Positions 45,520-54,394 of a DNA stretch of 64,000 bases are shown one piece after another; the first letter of the stretch is position 1, and each line of letters starts with the position of its first letter. The stretch is from Micromonospora sp. PLK6-60. GTDB lineage: Bacteria > Actinomycetota > Actinomycetes > Mycobacteriales > Micromonosporaceae. The translations under genes were made by a program, and so were the position numbers. The stretch is taken from NCBI RefSeq assembly GCF_019890675.1, contig NZ_JAIOAA010000004.1, positions 372,001-436,000 on the forward strand, written 5' to 3'. A model generated the notes under the pieces. It ran no database searches. It was given only the letters and a program-made list of their open reading frames with translations, and was not told the origin of the DNA.

Positions 45520-47085
45520 TCATTCGGCGCCCGCGCGGCGGCGGGACGGCAGCACCGCGAGCAGCCCGACCAGTTCGGTACGCAGCACCGCCAGCGCCAC
45601 CAGCGGCGCGACCACGGCCACCAGCCCGGCCGGCCACGACCAGACCCGCAGGGCGTCGAGGCTGGCCACCAGCGCGCCGGCGGTCATCAGCCCGAGGCAC
45701 CGGGCCAGCGGACCCGCCCACGACAGGCGGTGCAGCCGCCACACGGTGAGGATCGGGACGAGCGCGGTGACGGCGGTGCCCACGAGGTAGCCGAGGCCGA
45801 CGCCGGTGGCCCCCAGCGGCCCGGCCGCGACGGCCACCACCCCCAGCCCGACCAGGCACCCGGTCACCGCCGAGGCGACCGGGATCCGGCTCTGCGTGGC
45901 GGCCCCGGCGGCCAGCGCGTTGACCGAGGGCACCTGGAGGATGCCGAAGAAGGAGGCGCAGAGCATCAGCCGCAGCACCGGCGCGCCGCCGGCGTACCCG
46001 GCGCCGCCGAAGAGCGTCAGGATCAGCGGCGCGGCCGCCAGACCGACCAGGAACACCGGGGTCATCACCACGGCCAGCGCCCGGGTCGACACGTCCACCT
46101 GCCGGCGGACCGCCGAACGGTCCCCGGCGCCGTGCGCGCCCGCCATCGCCGGGAACAGCGCCAGCGCCATCGCCCGGGGCAGGAAGTACAGCGGGGCGAT
46201 CAGGGCGACCGCCGCGACGAGATACGCCACCTCGGCCGGGGCCGCGAAGTGCCCGGCCAGCAACTGCGTCGCCTGTAGGAACCCGGCGCTGGCGAGCGTC
46301 CCCACGCTGGCCAGCAGCGCGAACGACACCACCTGCCGCCGGTCGAAGGAACCCGGTGCGGCGGACCGCTCCCGGCGGCGCTGCTGACGTAGCTGCCGCC
46401 GGCACAACACCACGAAGGTGCCGTAGCCGAGGCAGAGCGGCAGCAGGTAGAACGTCCGGCCGGTGACGATCACCGCCACCGTGGCGGCGATGGCAAGCGC
46501 GGACGTGCCCAGCTCGATCCGGGCGTACCGCGGGACCAGGCCGTGCCCGTACATCGCCGCCTTGTCCACCGTGTACAGCGCGTAGCTGGCGGTCAGCACG
46601 GCCAGCGACGCGGTGTCCACCGGCCCCAGGTCGTGCAGTTGCCGGACCACCAGCGCGGTGAGCAGACCGAGGACCAGCGAGGACAGCACGCCCACCCGGG
46701 ACAGGAACCGATGCACGGCCCACGCGCCCGGCACATCGGCCGCACCCCGGTGGAAGGCCACGAACTTCGACATGCCGGCGGACACCCCGCCCGGCAGCAA
46801 CAGACTGGCGATCATGCTGGCGGCCAGCATGATGCCGACCACGCCGTACGTCGCCCGGTCGGTGTGGTGGCTGGTCAGCGAGCCGTGCACCAGGCGGGTC
46901 AACCCGACGGCGAGCAGCGCGAGCATGGACAGCGCGCCGGCCTTGACGACCGAGGCGGACCGGCCGCCGGTCGGCGGTGCCGGCTGCCCGGCGGCGGGCG
47001 CCGCCACCTCCAGCAGCGGCCCGGCGGCCGGCGGTGGGGGCGCGGCGGGCGGCTGCGCGGGCTGCGACGCGGGTACTCGTGGCAA
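45520..47085 (-). CDS. Lipid-linked glycan flippase (MATE/MVF, Wzx-like)
   Basis: A 521-residue membrane protein with about 14 helices after a Pro/Ala-rich cytoplasmic N-terminus. The first helices read SMLALLAVGLTRLVHGSLT and the second half has PLYFLPRAMALALFPAMAG, typical of polysaccharide biosynthesis exporters. It would flip undecaprenyl-linked repeat units outward. The likely start is a TTG at 47085 with AGGTGG six bases upstream; a longer frame to 47208 crosses the GH10 promoter area. Confidence 0.85.
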   Translation of the reverse strand: MPRVPASQPAQPPAAPPPPAAGPLLEVAAPAAGQPAPPTGGRSASVVKAGALSMLALLAVGLTRLVHGSLTSHHTDRATYGVVGIMLAASMIASLLLPGGVSAGMSKFVAFHRGAADVPGAWAVHRFLSRVGVLSSLVLGLLTALVVRQLHDLGPVDTASLAVLTASYALYTVDKAAMYGHGLVPRYARIELGTSALAIAATVAVIVTGRTFYLLPLCLGYGTFVVLCRRQLRQQRRRERSAAPGSFDRRQVVSFALLASVGTLASAGFLQATQLLAGHFAAPAEVAYLVAAVALIAPLYFLPRAMALALFPAMAGAHGAGDRSAVRRQVDVSTRALAVVMTPVFLVGLAAAPLILTLFGGAGYAGGAPVLRLMLCASFFGILQVPSVNALAAGAATQSRIPVASAVTGCLVGLGVVAVAAGPLGATGVGLGYLVGTAVTALVPILTVWRLHRLSWAGPLARCLGLMTAGALVASLDALRVWSWPAGLVAVVAPLVALAVLRTELVGLLAVLPSRRRAGAE

Positions 47086-47183
47086 GGTCGACCACCTGAG
47101 GGGTGAGGTGCGCGGATCCGCCCGCTGCTGCGGCGTCGAGCAGCGAAGGTAGCAGCCGACACCGACCAGTGGGGACCGGGACG

Positions 47184-47189
47184 TAGGAT
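47184..47189 (+). promoter_or_regulatory. Possible -10 box of GH10 gene
   Basis: TAGGAT, predicting a leader of about 50 bases to the ATG at 47248. Confidence 0.3.
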
Positions 47190-47247
47190 GGGCCCGGCCA
47201 GCGGTCATTTTTCGTCAGCCACCGTGCTGTCTCACCCGAGGATGGTA

Positions 47248-48468
47248 ATGGCCGAAGACGCCCGCCGCGGGGCCCGGCCCGCCAGTGGTCCGAGCGTCCC
47301 CGCCGACGCTCCCACCGGCCGCCCGGTCTGGCCCGCCACCGGCCGGCTGACCGGGCTGCGGCTGACGGCCCGGCGGTGGACCGCGCTGGCCGTGGCGTCG
47401 GCGCTGCTGCTCACGGGCGGGCTCACCGTGGCCTGGTCCGGCGCGGACGAGCCGGACCCGGCGGACCAGGTGGCGATCGGCTGGCACACCTCCGAACCCC
47501 CGGGCCGCCCCACCCTGCGCGGCCTCGCGCCCGCCACGGTGCGGTTCGGCACGGCGGTCAGCGCCCGGATGCTCGACGACGTGCCGTACCGGGCCACCCT
47601 GGCGGCGGACTTCACCGCCGTCACCCCGGAGAACGCCATGAAGTGGGAGGTCCTGCAACCCACGCCGGACCGCTACGACTGGACCGACGCCGACCGGATC
47701 GTGGAGCTCGCCCAGGCCAACGGCCAGGCCGTCTACGGACACACCCTGGTGTGGCACAGCAGCGTACCGGCGTGGGTGTCGGAGTCCTGGTCGCGGGAGC
47801 GACTGCGGTCCCTGCTGCGCCAGCACGTCATGACGGTGGCCGCCCGCTACCGGGGCAAGGTCTGGGCGTGGGACGTCGTCAACGAGGTGCTGGCCGAGGA
47901 CGGCTCGCTGCGCGACACCATCTGGCTGCGCCGGCTCGGCCCCGGCTACATCGCCGACGCGTTCCGCTGGGCGCGGGAGGCCGACCCGGACGCCCGGCTG
48001 TTCATCAACGACTACGACACCGAGGGCCGCACCAGGAAGGCCGACGCCCTGTGGCGGCTGGTGCGCGACCTGCGGGCCGCGGGCGTGCCGGTGCAGGGCG
48101 TCGGCTTCCAGAGCCACTTGCGGTCCGGCCGGCAGCCCCGCGACGTGACCGGCAACCTGCGCCGGTTCGCGGCGCTGGGGGTCGCGGTCGCGATCACCGA
48201 GCTGGACGTGCGGATCCCCCTTCCGGTCAGCCAGGAAGAGCTGGTCAACCAGGCGCTGCTCTACCAGCACATGCTGGCCGCCTGCCTGGCCGTGCCGACC
48301 TGCGAGTCGTTCACGGTCTGGGGCTTCACCGACGCCAGCAGCTGGATCCCGCACCGCTATCGCGGCTACGGCGCGGCCTGCCTGTTTGACGCCGAGATGC
48401 GGCCCAAGCAGGCGCACCGGGCGCTGATCGCCGAGCTCCAGGGCCGGGCGCCGGGCGCGCCCCGCTGA
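47248..48468 (+). CDS. Membrane-anchored/secreted GH10 endo-beta-1,4-xylanase
   Basis: A 406-residue protein with a basic N-terminus, one membrane/signal helix (residues 44-64) and a GH10 barrel. The acid/base glutamate is Glu213 in WAWDVVNEVL and the nucleophile Glu318 in AITELDVRI; ENAMKWE and GHTLVWH complete the active site. No carbohydrate-binding module. It normally cuts xylan, but its place among glycan assembly genes suggests a role in trimming or releasing the organism's own polysaccharide. The ATG at 47248 is six bases after GAGG; an ATG at 47242 is possible. No CebR box is seen. Confidence 0.9.
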   Translation: MAEDARRGARPASGPSVPADAPTGRPVWPATGRLTGLRLTARRWTALAVASALLLTGGLTVAWSGADEPDPADQVAIGWHTSEPPGRPTLRGLAPATVRFGTAVSARMLDDVPYRATLAADFTAVTPENAMKWEVLQPTPDRYDWTDADRIVELAQANGQAVYGHTLVWHSSVPAWVSESWSRERLRSLLRQHVMTVAARYRGKVWAWDVVNEVLAEDGSLRDTIWLRRLGPGYIADAFRWAREADPDARLFINDYDTEGRTRKADALWRLVRDLRAAGVPVQGVGFQSHLRSGRQPRDVTGNLRRFAALGVAVAITELDVRIPLPVSQEELVNQALLYQHMLAACLAVPTCESFTVWGFTDASSWIPHRYRGYGAACLFDAEMRPKQAHRALIAELQGRAPGAPR

Positions 48469-48591
48469 ACCCGCGGCCCCGGCCGCGATCGATGCATCAT
48501 CGACCGAACCGCCGATGGCCGTGGCCGGCCGGCAGACGTACGGTGCATGCCGCGATCTCCCGACGGGGGCTGTCGTACAGGAAGGACGATC

Positions 48592-50145
48592 GTGTCGCTG
48601 AACACCCGGGTGCCCGCGCAGCAGACGGCGGCGAAGCGCGGCGCTCACGTCGACGCCGGCGTGATCACACCCTCACACGGCTTCGCCAGGGCGGCCTTCG
48701 GCCGCCGAGTCACCCCACGGGTGATGTGGCACCGCCCGTACATCCTCTGGCTGCTCGTGCTCGACCTGCTGGCCGCGTTGGCGGCCTCCCAGACCGCCGT
48801 GGGCCTGCTGGAGAAGGCGGACGCCGGCTTCCACAACCCGGCCGCCCCCGGCGGCGTCGACGGCCTCTTCGTGCTGGTGGCCAACCTCGGCATCCCGCTC
48901 GGCTGGGTGCTGCTGCTCGCCGCCTGCGGCGCCTACGACCGCCGGGCGTTGGGCACCGGCACCGAGGAACTGAAGCGGGTGGTGCGCGCCGACATCGCGA
49001 TGGCCGCCACCGTCTCGCTGCTGGCGCTGGGCTTCAAGAAGGACCTGTCCCGGCTGACCGTGCTCCTCGTCGTCACCGCCGCCCTGCTGTACACCCTGAT
49101 CGGCCGGTTCGTCGCCCGCTGCGTGCTGCGCCACCTGCGCCGCACGGGCGCGCACGCGTCGCAGAAGATCCTGCTGGTCGGGAAGCTCTCCGACGCGCTC
49201 GCCCTCTATGACGTGGCGACCCGCAATCCGGCCGCCGGCCTGCGGCCGATCGCCATCCACCTGCCCCAGCACCCGCGGCCCGGCGAGACGGTGACCGCGC
49301 CGGTCCCGGTCTACGTCGGGTGGGAGCTGGTGCCTCTGGTGCAGGAGATCGGCGCGGACACCATCGCGGTCTGCGGACCGGCCAGCCTCGAGTCGTACGA
49401 GCTGCGGAAGCTGGCCTGGCAACTGGAGGGGACCGGGCTGGACCTCGTCGTCGTGCCGCAGGTGACCGACGTGACCGGCCCGCGCATCCACGTCCGGCCG
49501 GTCGACGGGCTGCCCCTGCTGACCGTCGAGGAGCCCACGCTCTCCGGCCTGTCCCTGGTGGCGAAGAGCGCCCTCGACCGGATCACCGCCCTGTTCGGGT
49601 TGATCCTGCTCAGTCCGGTCCTGTTCGGCATCGCCCTGGCGATCAAGCTGACCGACCCGGGGCCGGTGATGTTCCGGCAGAGCCGCATCGGCTACCAGGG
49701 CAAGGCGTTCAAGGTGTGGAAGTTCCGCACCATGTACACCGACGCGGAGCAGCGGCTGGAGGCCCTGCGCGGGCAGAACGAGAGCGACGGCCTGCTGTTC
49801 AAGATGAAGGACGACCCACGGGTCACCCCCATCGGCAAGCACCTGCGGGCGCTGTCCCTCGACGAGCTGCCCCAGCTGATCAACGTGCTGACCGGGCAGA
49901 TGTCCCTGGTCGGGCCCCGCCCGCTGCCCACCGAGGACGACGACTACCAGGGCGACGTGCGGCGCCGGCTGCTGGTCCGGCCGGGCATCACCGGGCTCTG
50001 GCAGGTCTCCGGCCGCTCCGACCTGACCTGGGACGACGCGGTACGACTCGACCTGCACTACGTCGACAACTGGTCGCTGACGTACGACATCGGCATCCTG
50101 TGGCGCACGGTCAGCGTGGTGCTGGCCCGGCGGGGCGCGTACTGA
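48592..50145 (+). CDS. Polyprenyl-phosphate sugar-1-phosphate transferase (WbaP/CpsE-like)
   Basis: A 517-residue enzyme that loads the first sugar of the repeat unit on undecaprenyl phosphate. Four membrane helices occupy residues 45-165, a nucleotide-binding-like CoA domain follows (KILLVGKLSDALALYDVA), and the C-terminal PHPT domain has VWKFRTMYTDAEQRL, LPQLINVLTGQMSLVGPRPL and RPGITGLWQVSGRSDLTWDD. The GTG at 48592 has an AGGAAGGA site nine bases upstream. A strong hairpin separates it from the convergent LCP gene. Confidence 0.93.
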   Translation: MSLNTRVPAQQTAAKRGAHVDAGVITPSHGFARAAFGRRVTPRVMWHRPYILWLLVLDLLAALAASQTAVGLLEKADAGFHNPAAPGGVDGLFVLVANLGIPLGWVLLLAACGAYDRRALGTGTEELKRVVRADIAMAATVSLLALGFKKDLSRLTVLLVVTAALLYTLIGRFVARCVLRHLRRTGAHASQKILLVGKLSDALALYDVATRNPAAGLRPIAIHLPQHPRPGETVTAPVPVYVGWELVPLVQEIGADTIAVCGPASLESYELRKLAWQLEGTGLDLVVVPQVTDVTGPRIHVRPVDGLPLLTVEEPTLSGLSLVAKSALDRITALFGLILLSPVLFGIALAIKLTDPGPVMFRQSRIGYQGKAFKVWKFRTMYTDAEQRLEALRGQNESDGLLFKMKDDPRVTPIGKHLRALSLDELPQLINVLTGQMSLVGPRPLPTEDDDYQGDVRRRLLVRPGITGLWQVSGRSDLTWDDAVRLDLHYVDNWSLTYDIGILWRTVSVVLARRGAY

Positions 50146-50159
50146 CCCGGGAAACGTCG

Positions 50160-50197
50160 GGGGGCCGCGGGCGGAGTGACCTCCGCCCGCGGCCCCC
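50160..50197. terminator. Bidirectional hairpin terminator
   Basis: A perfect 17-bp stem (GGGGGCCGCGGGCGGAG with its complement at 50181-50197) and a TGAC loop between convergent genes. Confidence 0.8.
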
Positions 50198-50209
50198 GAG
50201 GCCGTTCGG

Positions 50210-51280
50210 CTAGTTCTTCTTGTCCTTCTGCGCCGCGTCGATGATCTCCTGGACCGAGTCCCGGCGGACCGCGTCGTAGCAGATCCGGACCTTCTCGGGG
50301 TCGGCGAAGACCACGCTCTGACCGCCGGCGTTGCCGGTGCCCTTCGTCGGGCTGGTCAGGAAGGTGACGTTGCCGCCGCGCAGCCCGCGCAGGTCGGTGG
50401 CCGTGGAGAGCAGGGACATCTGCTCGTCCACCGACACCGCGCTGGACGTCGCCTTGACGAAGTCGTTGAGCTTGCCGGGGCTGCTCAGGATGCCGCCGGA
50501 GGCCGCCTGGTCCAGGATCGCCCGGATAACCTGCTGCTGGTGCCGGATCCGGGCGAAGTCCCCGTCGGCGAACTGCTTGCGCTGGCGGGAGTAGTCCAGC
50601 GCCGCCTCGCCGTCCAACCGCTGCGGGCCGGCCGGGAAGGTGCGGAACGGTGGGTGGATGGATTTGAACTGCTTCTCCGCGGTCACCTCGATGCCGCCCA
50701 GCGCGTCGACGATCTCCTTGAAGCCGGCGAAGTCCACCATCATCACGTTGTCGACCCGCACCCCGGTGAACTTCTCCACGGTCTGCACCATCAGCGGCAC
50801 CCCGCCCCAGGCGAACGCCGCGTTGATCTTGGCCTTCCGGCCGCCGTGCCGGCCGTCCTTCGACTTCGGCACGTCCACCCAGGTGTCCCGCGGAATCGAG
50901 ATCAGCTGCGCGCTGGAATGGTCCGCCGGAATGTGCGCCAGGATGATCGTGTCGGTCCGCGACCCACCGGTGCTCTCCGGGTCCCGCGAGTCACTGCCCA
51001 GGATCATGAAGTTCCGGGCACCCTTGGCGCCGGCCTGCGGCCGGCCCTCCTCCGGGACGTCCTTGAAGGCGTCCACCCGGTCGATGTCCTTCTCCACCGA
51101 CCGCAGATAGAGTGCGCCACCACCGACACCCGCCCCCACCAGCAGCACCACGGCCAGCAGGCTGAACAGGAGGATCCGGCGCCAGCGGCGGCGCTTCGGC
51201 GGAGGAGCGTCGCTGCCCGCCGGGTCTTGCCCGCCGGCCCAGAGAGCCGGCTCGGGTTCCGTGTACTGCTGAGGATGCAT
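50210..51280 (-). CDS. LytR-CpsA-Psr (LCP) family glycopolymer transferase
   Basis: A 356-residue membrane protein: basic N-terminus, one helix (about residues 34-56), then an extracellular LCP domain with NFMILGSDSRD, TDTIILAHIPAD, LISIPRDTWVDVP and the polar pocket RTFPAGPQRLDGEAALDYSRQR. LCP enzymes move undecaprenyl-linked glycopolymers on to peptidoglycan or arabinogalactan. Beside the sugar transferase it is the likely attachment step for the polymer. The ATG at 51280 is six bases after a TAGCAT box. Confidence 0.93.
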   Translation of the reverse strand: MHPQQYTEPEPALWAGGQDPAGSDAPPPKRRRWRRILLFSLLAVVLLVGAGVGGGALYLRSVEKDIDRVDAFKDVPEEGRPQAGAKGARNFMILGSDSRDPESTGGSRTDTIILAHIPADHSSAQLISIPRDTWVDVPKSKDGRHGGRKAKINAAFAWGGVPLMVQTVEKFTGVRVDNVMMVDFAGFKEIVDALGGIEVTAEKQFKSIHPPFRTFPAGPQRLDGEAALDYSRQRKQFADGDFARIRHQQQVIRAILDQAASGGILSSPGKLNDFVKATSSAVSVDEQMSLLSTATDLRGLRGGNVTFLTSPTKGTGNAGGQSVVFADPEKVRICYDAVRRDSVQEIIDAAQKDKKN

Positions 51281-51286
51281 GCGGCG

Positions 51287-51292
51287 ATGCTA
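51287..51292 (-). promoter_or_regulatory. -10 box of LCP gene (leaderless type)
   Basis: TAGCAT on the minus strand, six bases before the ATG. Confidence 0.4.
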
Positions 51293-51389
51293 CTGAGTTC
51301 GAAGAATGCTCGCGTGCCCCGTCCGGCCCTCGTCCGGGTCCGCCGGGCGGGCTGAGCCGACGAGCCCCCGGAGCACCCGTCCACAGTGG

Positions 51390-51395
51390 TAGAAC
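51390..51395 (+). promoter_or_regulatory. -10 box of MOSC gene (leaderless type)
   Basis: TAGAAC, six bases before the ATG at 51402. The same hexamer precedes the aldo/keto reductase. Confidence 0.4.
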
Positions 51396-51401
51396 AACGG
51401 C

Positions 51402-52220
51402 ATGACCGCGCCGACCGTCGTCGCCATCCACACGTACCCGGTCAAGGGCTGCCACCGGCTCGACCACCGCGACGCCCGGGTCGAACCGTGGGGCCTGGCC
51501 GGCGACCGGCGGTGGCTGCTGGTCGACGCCGACGGCGTCGGCGTCACCCAGCGCGAGACCACCGATCTGGTCCGGCTGCACGCCCGGCCACGCCCCGGCG
51601 GCCTGCTGCTCACCGCGCCCGGCCGGCCCGACCTCGACGTCGCCGAGCCGACCACCGCCGCCCCGCTGCCGGTGCGGGTGTTCCGGAGCCGGCTGCCCGT
51701 CGACGCCCTACCCGCCGGCGCCGCCGCCGACCGGTGGCTCACCGACCTGGTCGGCCGCCCCGTCCGGCTGGTCTGGCTGGCCCACCCCACCCGGCACGTC
51801 CGCCCCGACGGGCGCGCCCACGACACCGGAGACCAGGTCAGCTTCGCCGACGAATACCCGCTGCTGCTCACCAGCACCGCCTCCCTCGCCGCGCTGCACG
51901 ACTGGCTCGTCGAGGCCGGCGAGGAACCGGTGCCGATGACCCGCTTCCGCCCCAACCTGGTCATCCAGGGCGCCCCGGCCTGGGCCGAGGACGACTGGGC
52001 CGGCCGCCGGCTGCGCATCGGCGAGGTCAGCTACCGCGCCGCCGGGCCGTGCGACCGCTGCGTCGTCACCACCACCGACCAGGAAACCGGGGTACGCGGC
52101 AGGGAGCCGCTGCGCACCCTGGCCCGGCACCGCAACATCGACCAGCAACTCCTCTTCGGGCTGCACCTGGTCCCCGAAGGCACCGGCCAAGTGGCCATCG
52201 GCGACCCGGTTGCGGTGTAA
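51402..52220 (+). CDS. MOSC-domain molybdenum protein (mARC/YcbX-like)
   Basis: A 272-residue protein with an N-terminal MOSC_N beta barrel (VVAIHTYPVKGCHRLDHRDA, LAGDRRWLLVDADG) and a C-terminal MOSC domain containing RFRPNLVIQG and the expected molybdenum-ligand cysteine in AAGPCDRCVVTTTD. Related mARC and YcbX reduce N-hydroxylated compounds. No attached ferredoxin domain is present. The TAA stop is the first codon of repeat copy C. Confidence 0.88.
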   Translation: MTAPTVVAIHTYPVKGCHRLDHRDARVEPWGLAGDRRWLLVDADGVGVTQRETTDLVRLHARPRPGGLLLTAPGRPDLDVAEPTTAAPLPVRVFRSRLPVDALPAGAAADRWLTDLVGRPVRLVWLAHPTRHVRPDGRAHDTGDQVSFADEYPLLLTSTASLAALHDWLVEAGEEPVPMTRFRPNLVIQGAPAWAEDDWAGRRLRIGEVSYRAAGPCDRCVVTTTDQETGVRGREPLRTLARHRNIDQQLLFGLHLVPEGTGQVAIGDPVAV

Positions 52221-52269
52221 GGAGGGTGCCCTTATTAACAGACGTCTGTTAATAAGGGCACCCTCCTAA
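52218..52269 (+). repeat. Stop-anchored palindromic repeat, copy C
   Basis: 52-bp near-perfect palindrome, 25 of 26 arm positions pairing (one mismatch near the outer end), centred at 52243/52244. It starts with the TAA stop of the MOSC gene and begins TAAGGAGGGTGCCCTTATTA. The stop-proximal sequence matches copies A and B (TAAGGAAGGTGCCCTTGTTA) with few changes. Confidence 0.85.
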
Positions 52270-52333
52270 CGCGGCTTATCTTTCGCTTAGCTCGCTTGTC
52301 CCGCCGCCGGCCACTGCGGCAGCATGCACGGAC

Positions 52334-53332
52334 GTGACCGACCTCGCCCCGCCCGGCGGCCCCGGCCGGCGGCGTGCCCACCCCCGCCACGTCCGCCGAC
52401 TCGCCGCCGTCGGCGTGACCGCCCTGGCCGCGCTGGTCGGGCTGACCCTCGCCCTCCGGTCCACCGCCGCGCCCGCCTGCGCCGTCCCGCCCGCCCCCGG
52501 CAGCGTCCACAGCGGAAAGGCCACCTTCTACGACTCCGCCGGCCAGGGCGGGAACTGCTCCTACCCGAGCGCCCCCGCCAACCACCGCTACGTCGCCCTC
52601 GGCCCCAGCGAGTACGCCGCCGGCGCCGCCTGTGGCGGCCACCTCGACGTCACCGGCCCCCAGGGCACCGTCCGGGTCCTCGTCATGGACCAGTGTCCGG
52701 AATGCGCGCCCGGCCACCTCGACCTGTCCGCCGAGGCGTTCGCGCAGATCGCCGACCCGGTCAAGGGTGTCGTACCGGTCAGCTACCGCGCCGTGGTCGA
52801 CCCGCCGCTGTCCGGCCCGCTCACCTTCCGGATCAAGGAAGGCGCGTCCCAGTGGTGGTTCGCCGTGCTCGTCGGCGACCACGGCAACCCGCTGCGGGCC
52901 GTCGAGGTCCGCCAGGGCGACACCTGGCGCGCGGCCAGCCGGCAGGACTACAACTACTGGCTCATCGACTCCGGTGCCGGCCCCGGCCCGTTCACCATCC
53001 GGGTCACCGACACGAACGGACACCGCGCCACCGCCACCGGCATCCAGCTGGCGCCGGGCCGCACCCAACGCGCCGACGTCCGGATGTACGGCGGCACGAC
53101 GGCCACCGAGAAGCGCTCCGCCGCGCCCAGCCGGTCGGCCTCGGCGCGCCCCTCGGCCACCTCCAGCGCGCGGGTCAGCGCCAGCGCCAGTGCCCGCCCT
53201 CGGGGCAGCGCCAGTGGCACGCCGGTCGGGTCGCTGTCGGCGGCCCCGTCCACGGCGGTGCTGGACGCCGCGGCCGGTGCGACCGGTGCGGCCACCCCAC
53301 CGGCGGCCGAGCCGGCCAGCTGCGCCGGCTGA
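52334..53332 (+). CDS. Bacterial expansin-like protein (EXLX)
   Basis: A 332-residue exported protein. A hydrophobic helix near residues 22-44 serves as signal or anchor. Residues 58-145 form a double-psi beta barrel with GKATFYDSAGQGGNCSYP and the conserved acidic motif VMDQCPECAPGHLDLSAEAF; residues 150-255 form the expansin C-terminal beta-sandwich (CBM63-like), with WWFAVLVGD and NYWLIDSG aromatic residues. Expansins loosen cellulose or cell wall without hydrolysis and help cellulases. A Ser/Ala-rich tail of about 70 residues ends the protein. GTG start at 52334. Confidence 0.88.
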   Translation: MTDLAPPGGPGRRRAHPRHVRRLAAVGVTALAALVGLTLALRSTAAPACAVPPAPGSVHSGKATFYDSAGQGGNCSYPSAPANHRYVALGPSEYAAGAACGGHLDVTGPQGTVRVLVMDQCPECAPGHLDLSAEAFAQIADPVKGVVPVSYRAVVDPPLSGPLTFRIKEGASQWWFAVLVGDHGNPLRAVEVRQGDTWRAASRQDYNYWLIDSGAGPGPFTIRVTDTNGHRATATGIQLAPGRTQRADVRMYGGTTATEKRSAAPSRSASARPSATSSARVSASASARPRGSASGTPVGSLSAAPSTAVLDAAAGATGAATPPAAEPASCAG

Positions 53333-53646
53333 CGGGCCGGCCGGGTCGCGCGGACTGACCCACCGGTACCCCGCCGCACCCCGCATGCGACTCCCGGCCC
53401 TGTCGCCGCCCGGGCCTGGCGTCGCCCAGTCATGCGGCGTCTGTGGCGCGTCCCTTCTCGCGAGTGGCCGGGTTGCAGCGTGTCGCGTTGTCCGGTCGCT
53501 CGAAGTGGCCGGAATGCGGCGGATGGGGTGGACGTCGCTGCGCGGCGGCTCGCTAGCCGTTCACTGGCGCGTTGATCGGCTGGGGCTGGGGCTGGGGCTG
53601 GGGCTGGGGCTGGGGCTGGGTGGCGTGACGGCAGGCGGGCCGGCGG
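53333..53646. other. 314-base gap with a G-rich hexamer repeat
   Basis: Between the expansin gene and the convergent GNAT gene. Apart from the (TGGGGC)n run at 53578-53623 it has no convincing coding frame or hairpin terminator. Confidence 0.5.
53578..53623. repeat. (TGGGGC)n hexamer repeat, G-quadruplex candidate
   Basis: Six full TGGGGC units plus a partial one on the plus strand, ending 24 bases before the GNAT stop codon (GNAT is on the minus strand). Six runs of four G spaced by two bases could fold into stable quadruplexes. Confidence 0.9.
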
Positions 53647-54177
53647 TCACCCGGCCGTCGCCGGCACCGCACGCCAGAGGAACACCTCGTCGCGCTCGTC
53701 GCCCGGGGCCACCCGCAGCGAGCGCGGCAGCCGGCCCACCTCCCGGAAGCCCACCTTGCCGTAGAACCGTTCCAGGCCGTGGCCGCCGCGCACCGTCACC
53801 AGCAGCGCCTCCCAGCCCAGCTCGGCGGCGAGTCGGATCGCCTCGCTCATCAGCGCCAGGCCGTAGCCGCGGCCCTGGGTGTCCGGGGCGACCATCACCC
53901 GCTTCACCGTGCGCCAGTGGCCGGCCAGGTGGAACCGGTTGTCGGCGAAGAACAACACCGCCACCGGCCGGTCGCCCGCGTAGCCGACCAGCAGGCGGTC
54001 CGGGCCGTCGGTGACGTCCGCGACGGCGCGCTCGGCGACCGGGCGGACCTGGTCGGCGGTCACCGGGGCGACGAAGCCGATGGAACCGCCGGCGTTGGTG
54101 GCGTCAACCCAGAGGTCGACGATCCGGTCGCGGAGGGCGGGGGTGAGCTCGGGGTCGAGGACGAAGCGCAGGGTCAC
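53647..54177 (-). CDS. GNAT family N-acetyltransferase
   Basis: A 176-residue single-domain acetyltransferase. The acetyl-CoA loop VKRVMVAPDTQGRGYGLALM has the R/Q-x-x-G-x-G/A motif, and the C-terminal LLVTVRGGHGLERFYGKVGF is typical. The substrate is unknown. GTG start at 54177. The 3' end meets a G-rich repeat. Confidence 0.88.
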   Translation of the reverse strand: MTLRFVLDPELTPALRDRIVDLWVDATNAGGSIGFVAPVTADQVRPVAERAVADVTDGPDRLLVGYAGDRPVAVLFFADNRFHLAGHWRTVKRVMVAPDTQGRGYGLALMSEAIRLAAELGWEALLVTVRGGHGLERFYGKVGFREVGRLPRSLRVAPGDERDEVFLWRAVPATAG

Positions 54178-54302
54178 CGGGCCATCCTGCGGCAGCCGAG
54201 AGTCCGCAGTCGTCGGACTGTGGGCTCAATGACACCGCACAGCCGGCTGCCGGGCACGGCCAGCCGTGCAGCTCTTGACCTTGGCGCGCCACGGGGAAGA
54301 AT

Positions 54303-54389
54303 TGGTGCGGGAGAGGGGACTCGAACCCCCACGTCCTCACGGACACAGGATCCTAAATCCTGCGTGTCTGCCCATTTCACCACTCCCGC
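54303..54389 (-). tRNA. tRNA-Leu (anticodon UAG)
   Basis: On the minus strand the acceptor GCGGGAG pairs with CTCCCGC, the anticodon arm CAGGA-TTTAGGA-TCCTG gives anticodon TAG (UAG), the long variable arm expected of leucine is present, and the T arm reads GGGGGTTCGAGTCCCC. A 3' CCA is encoded (54303-54305). The HNH-HTH gene ends five bases upstream. Confidence 0.96.
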
Positions 54390-54394
54390 TCGGA

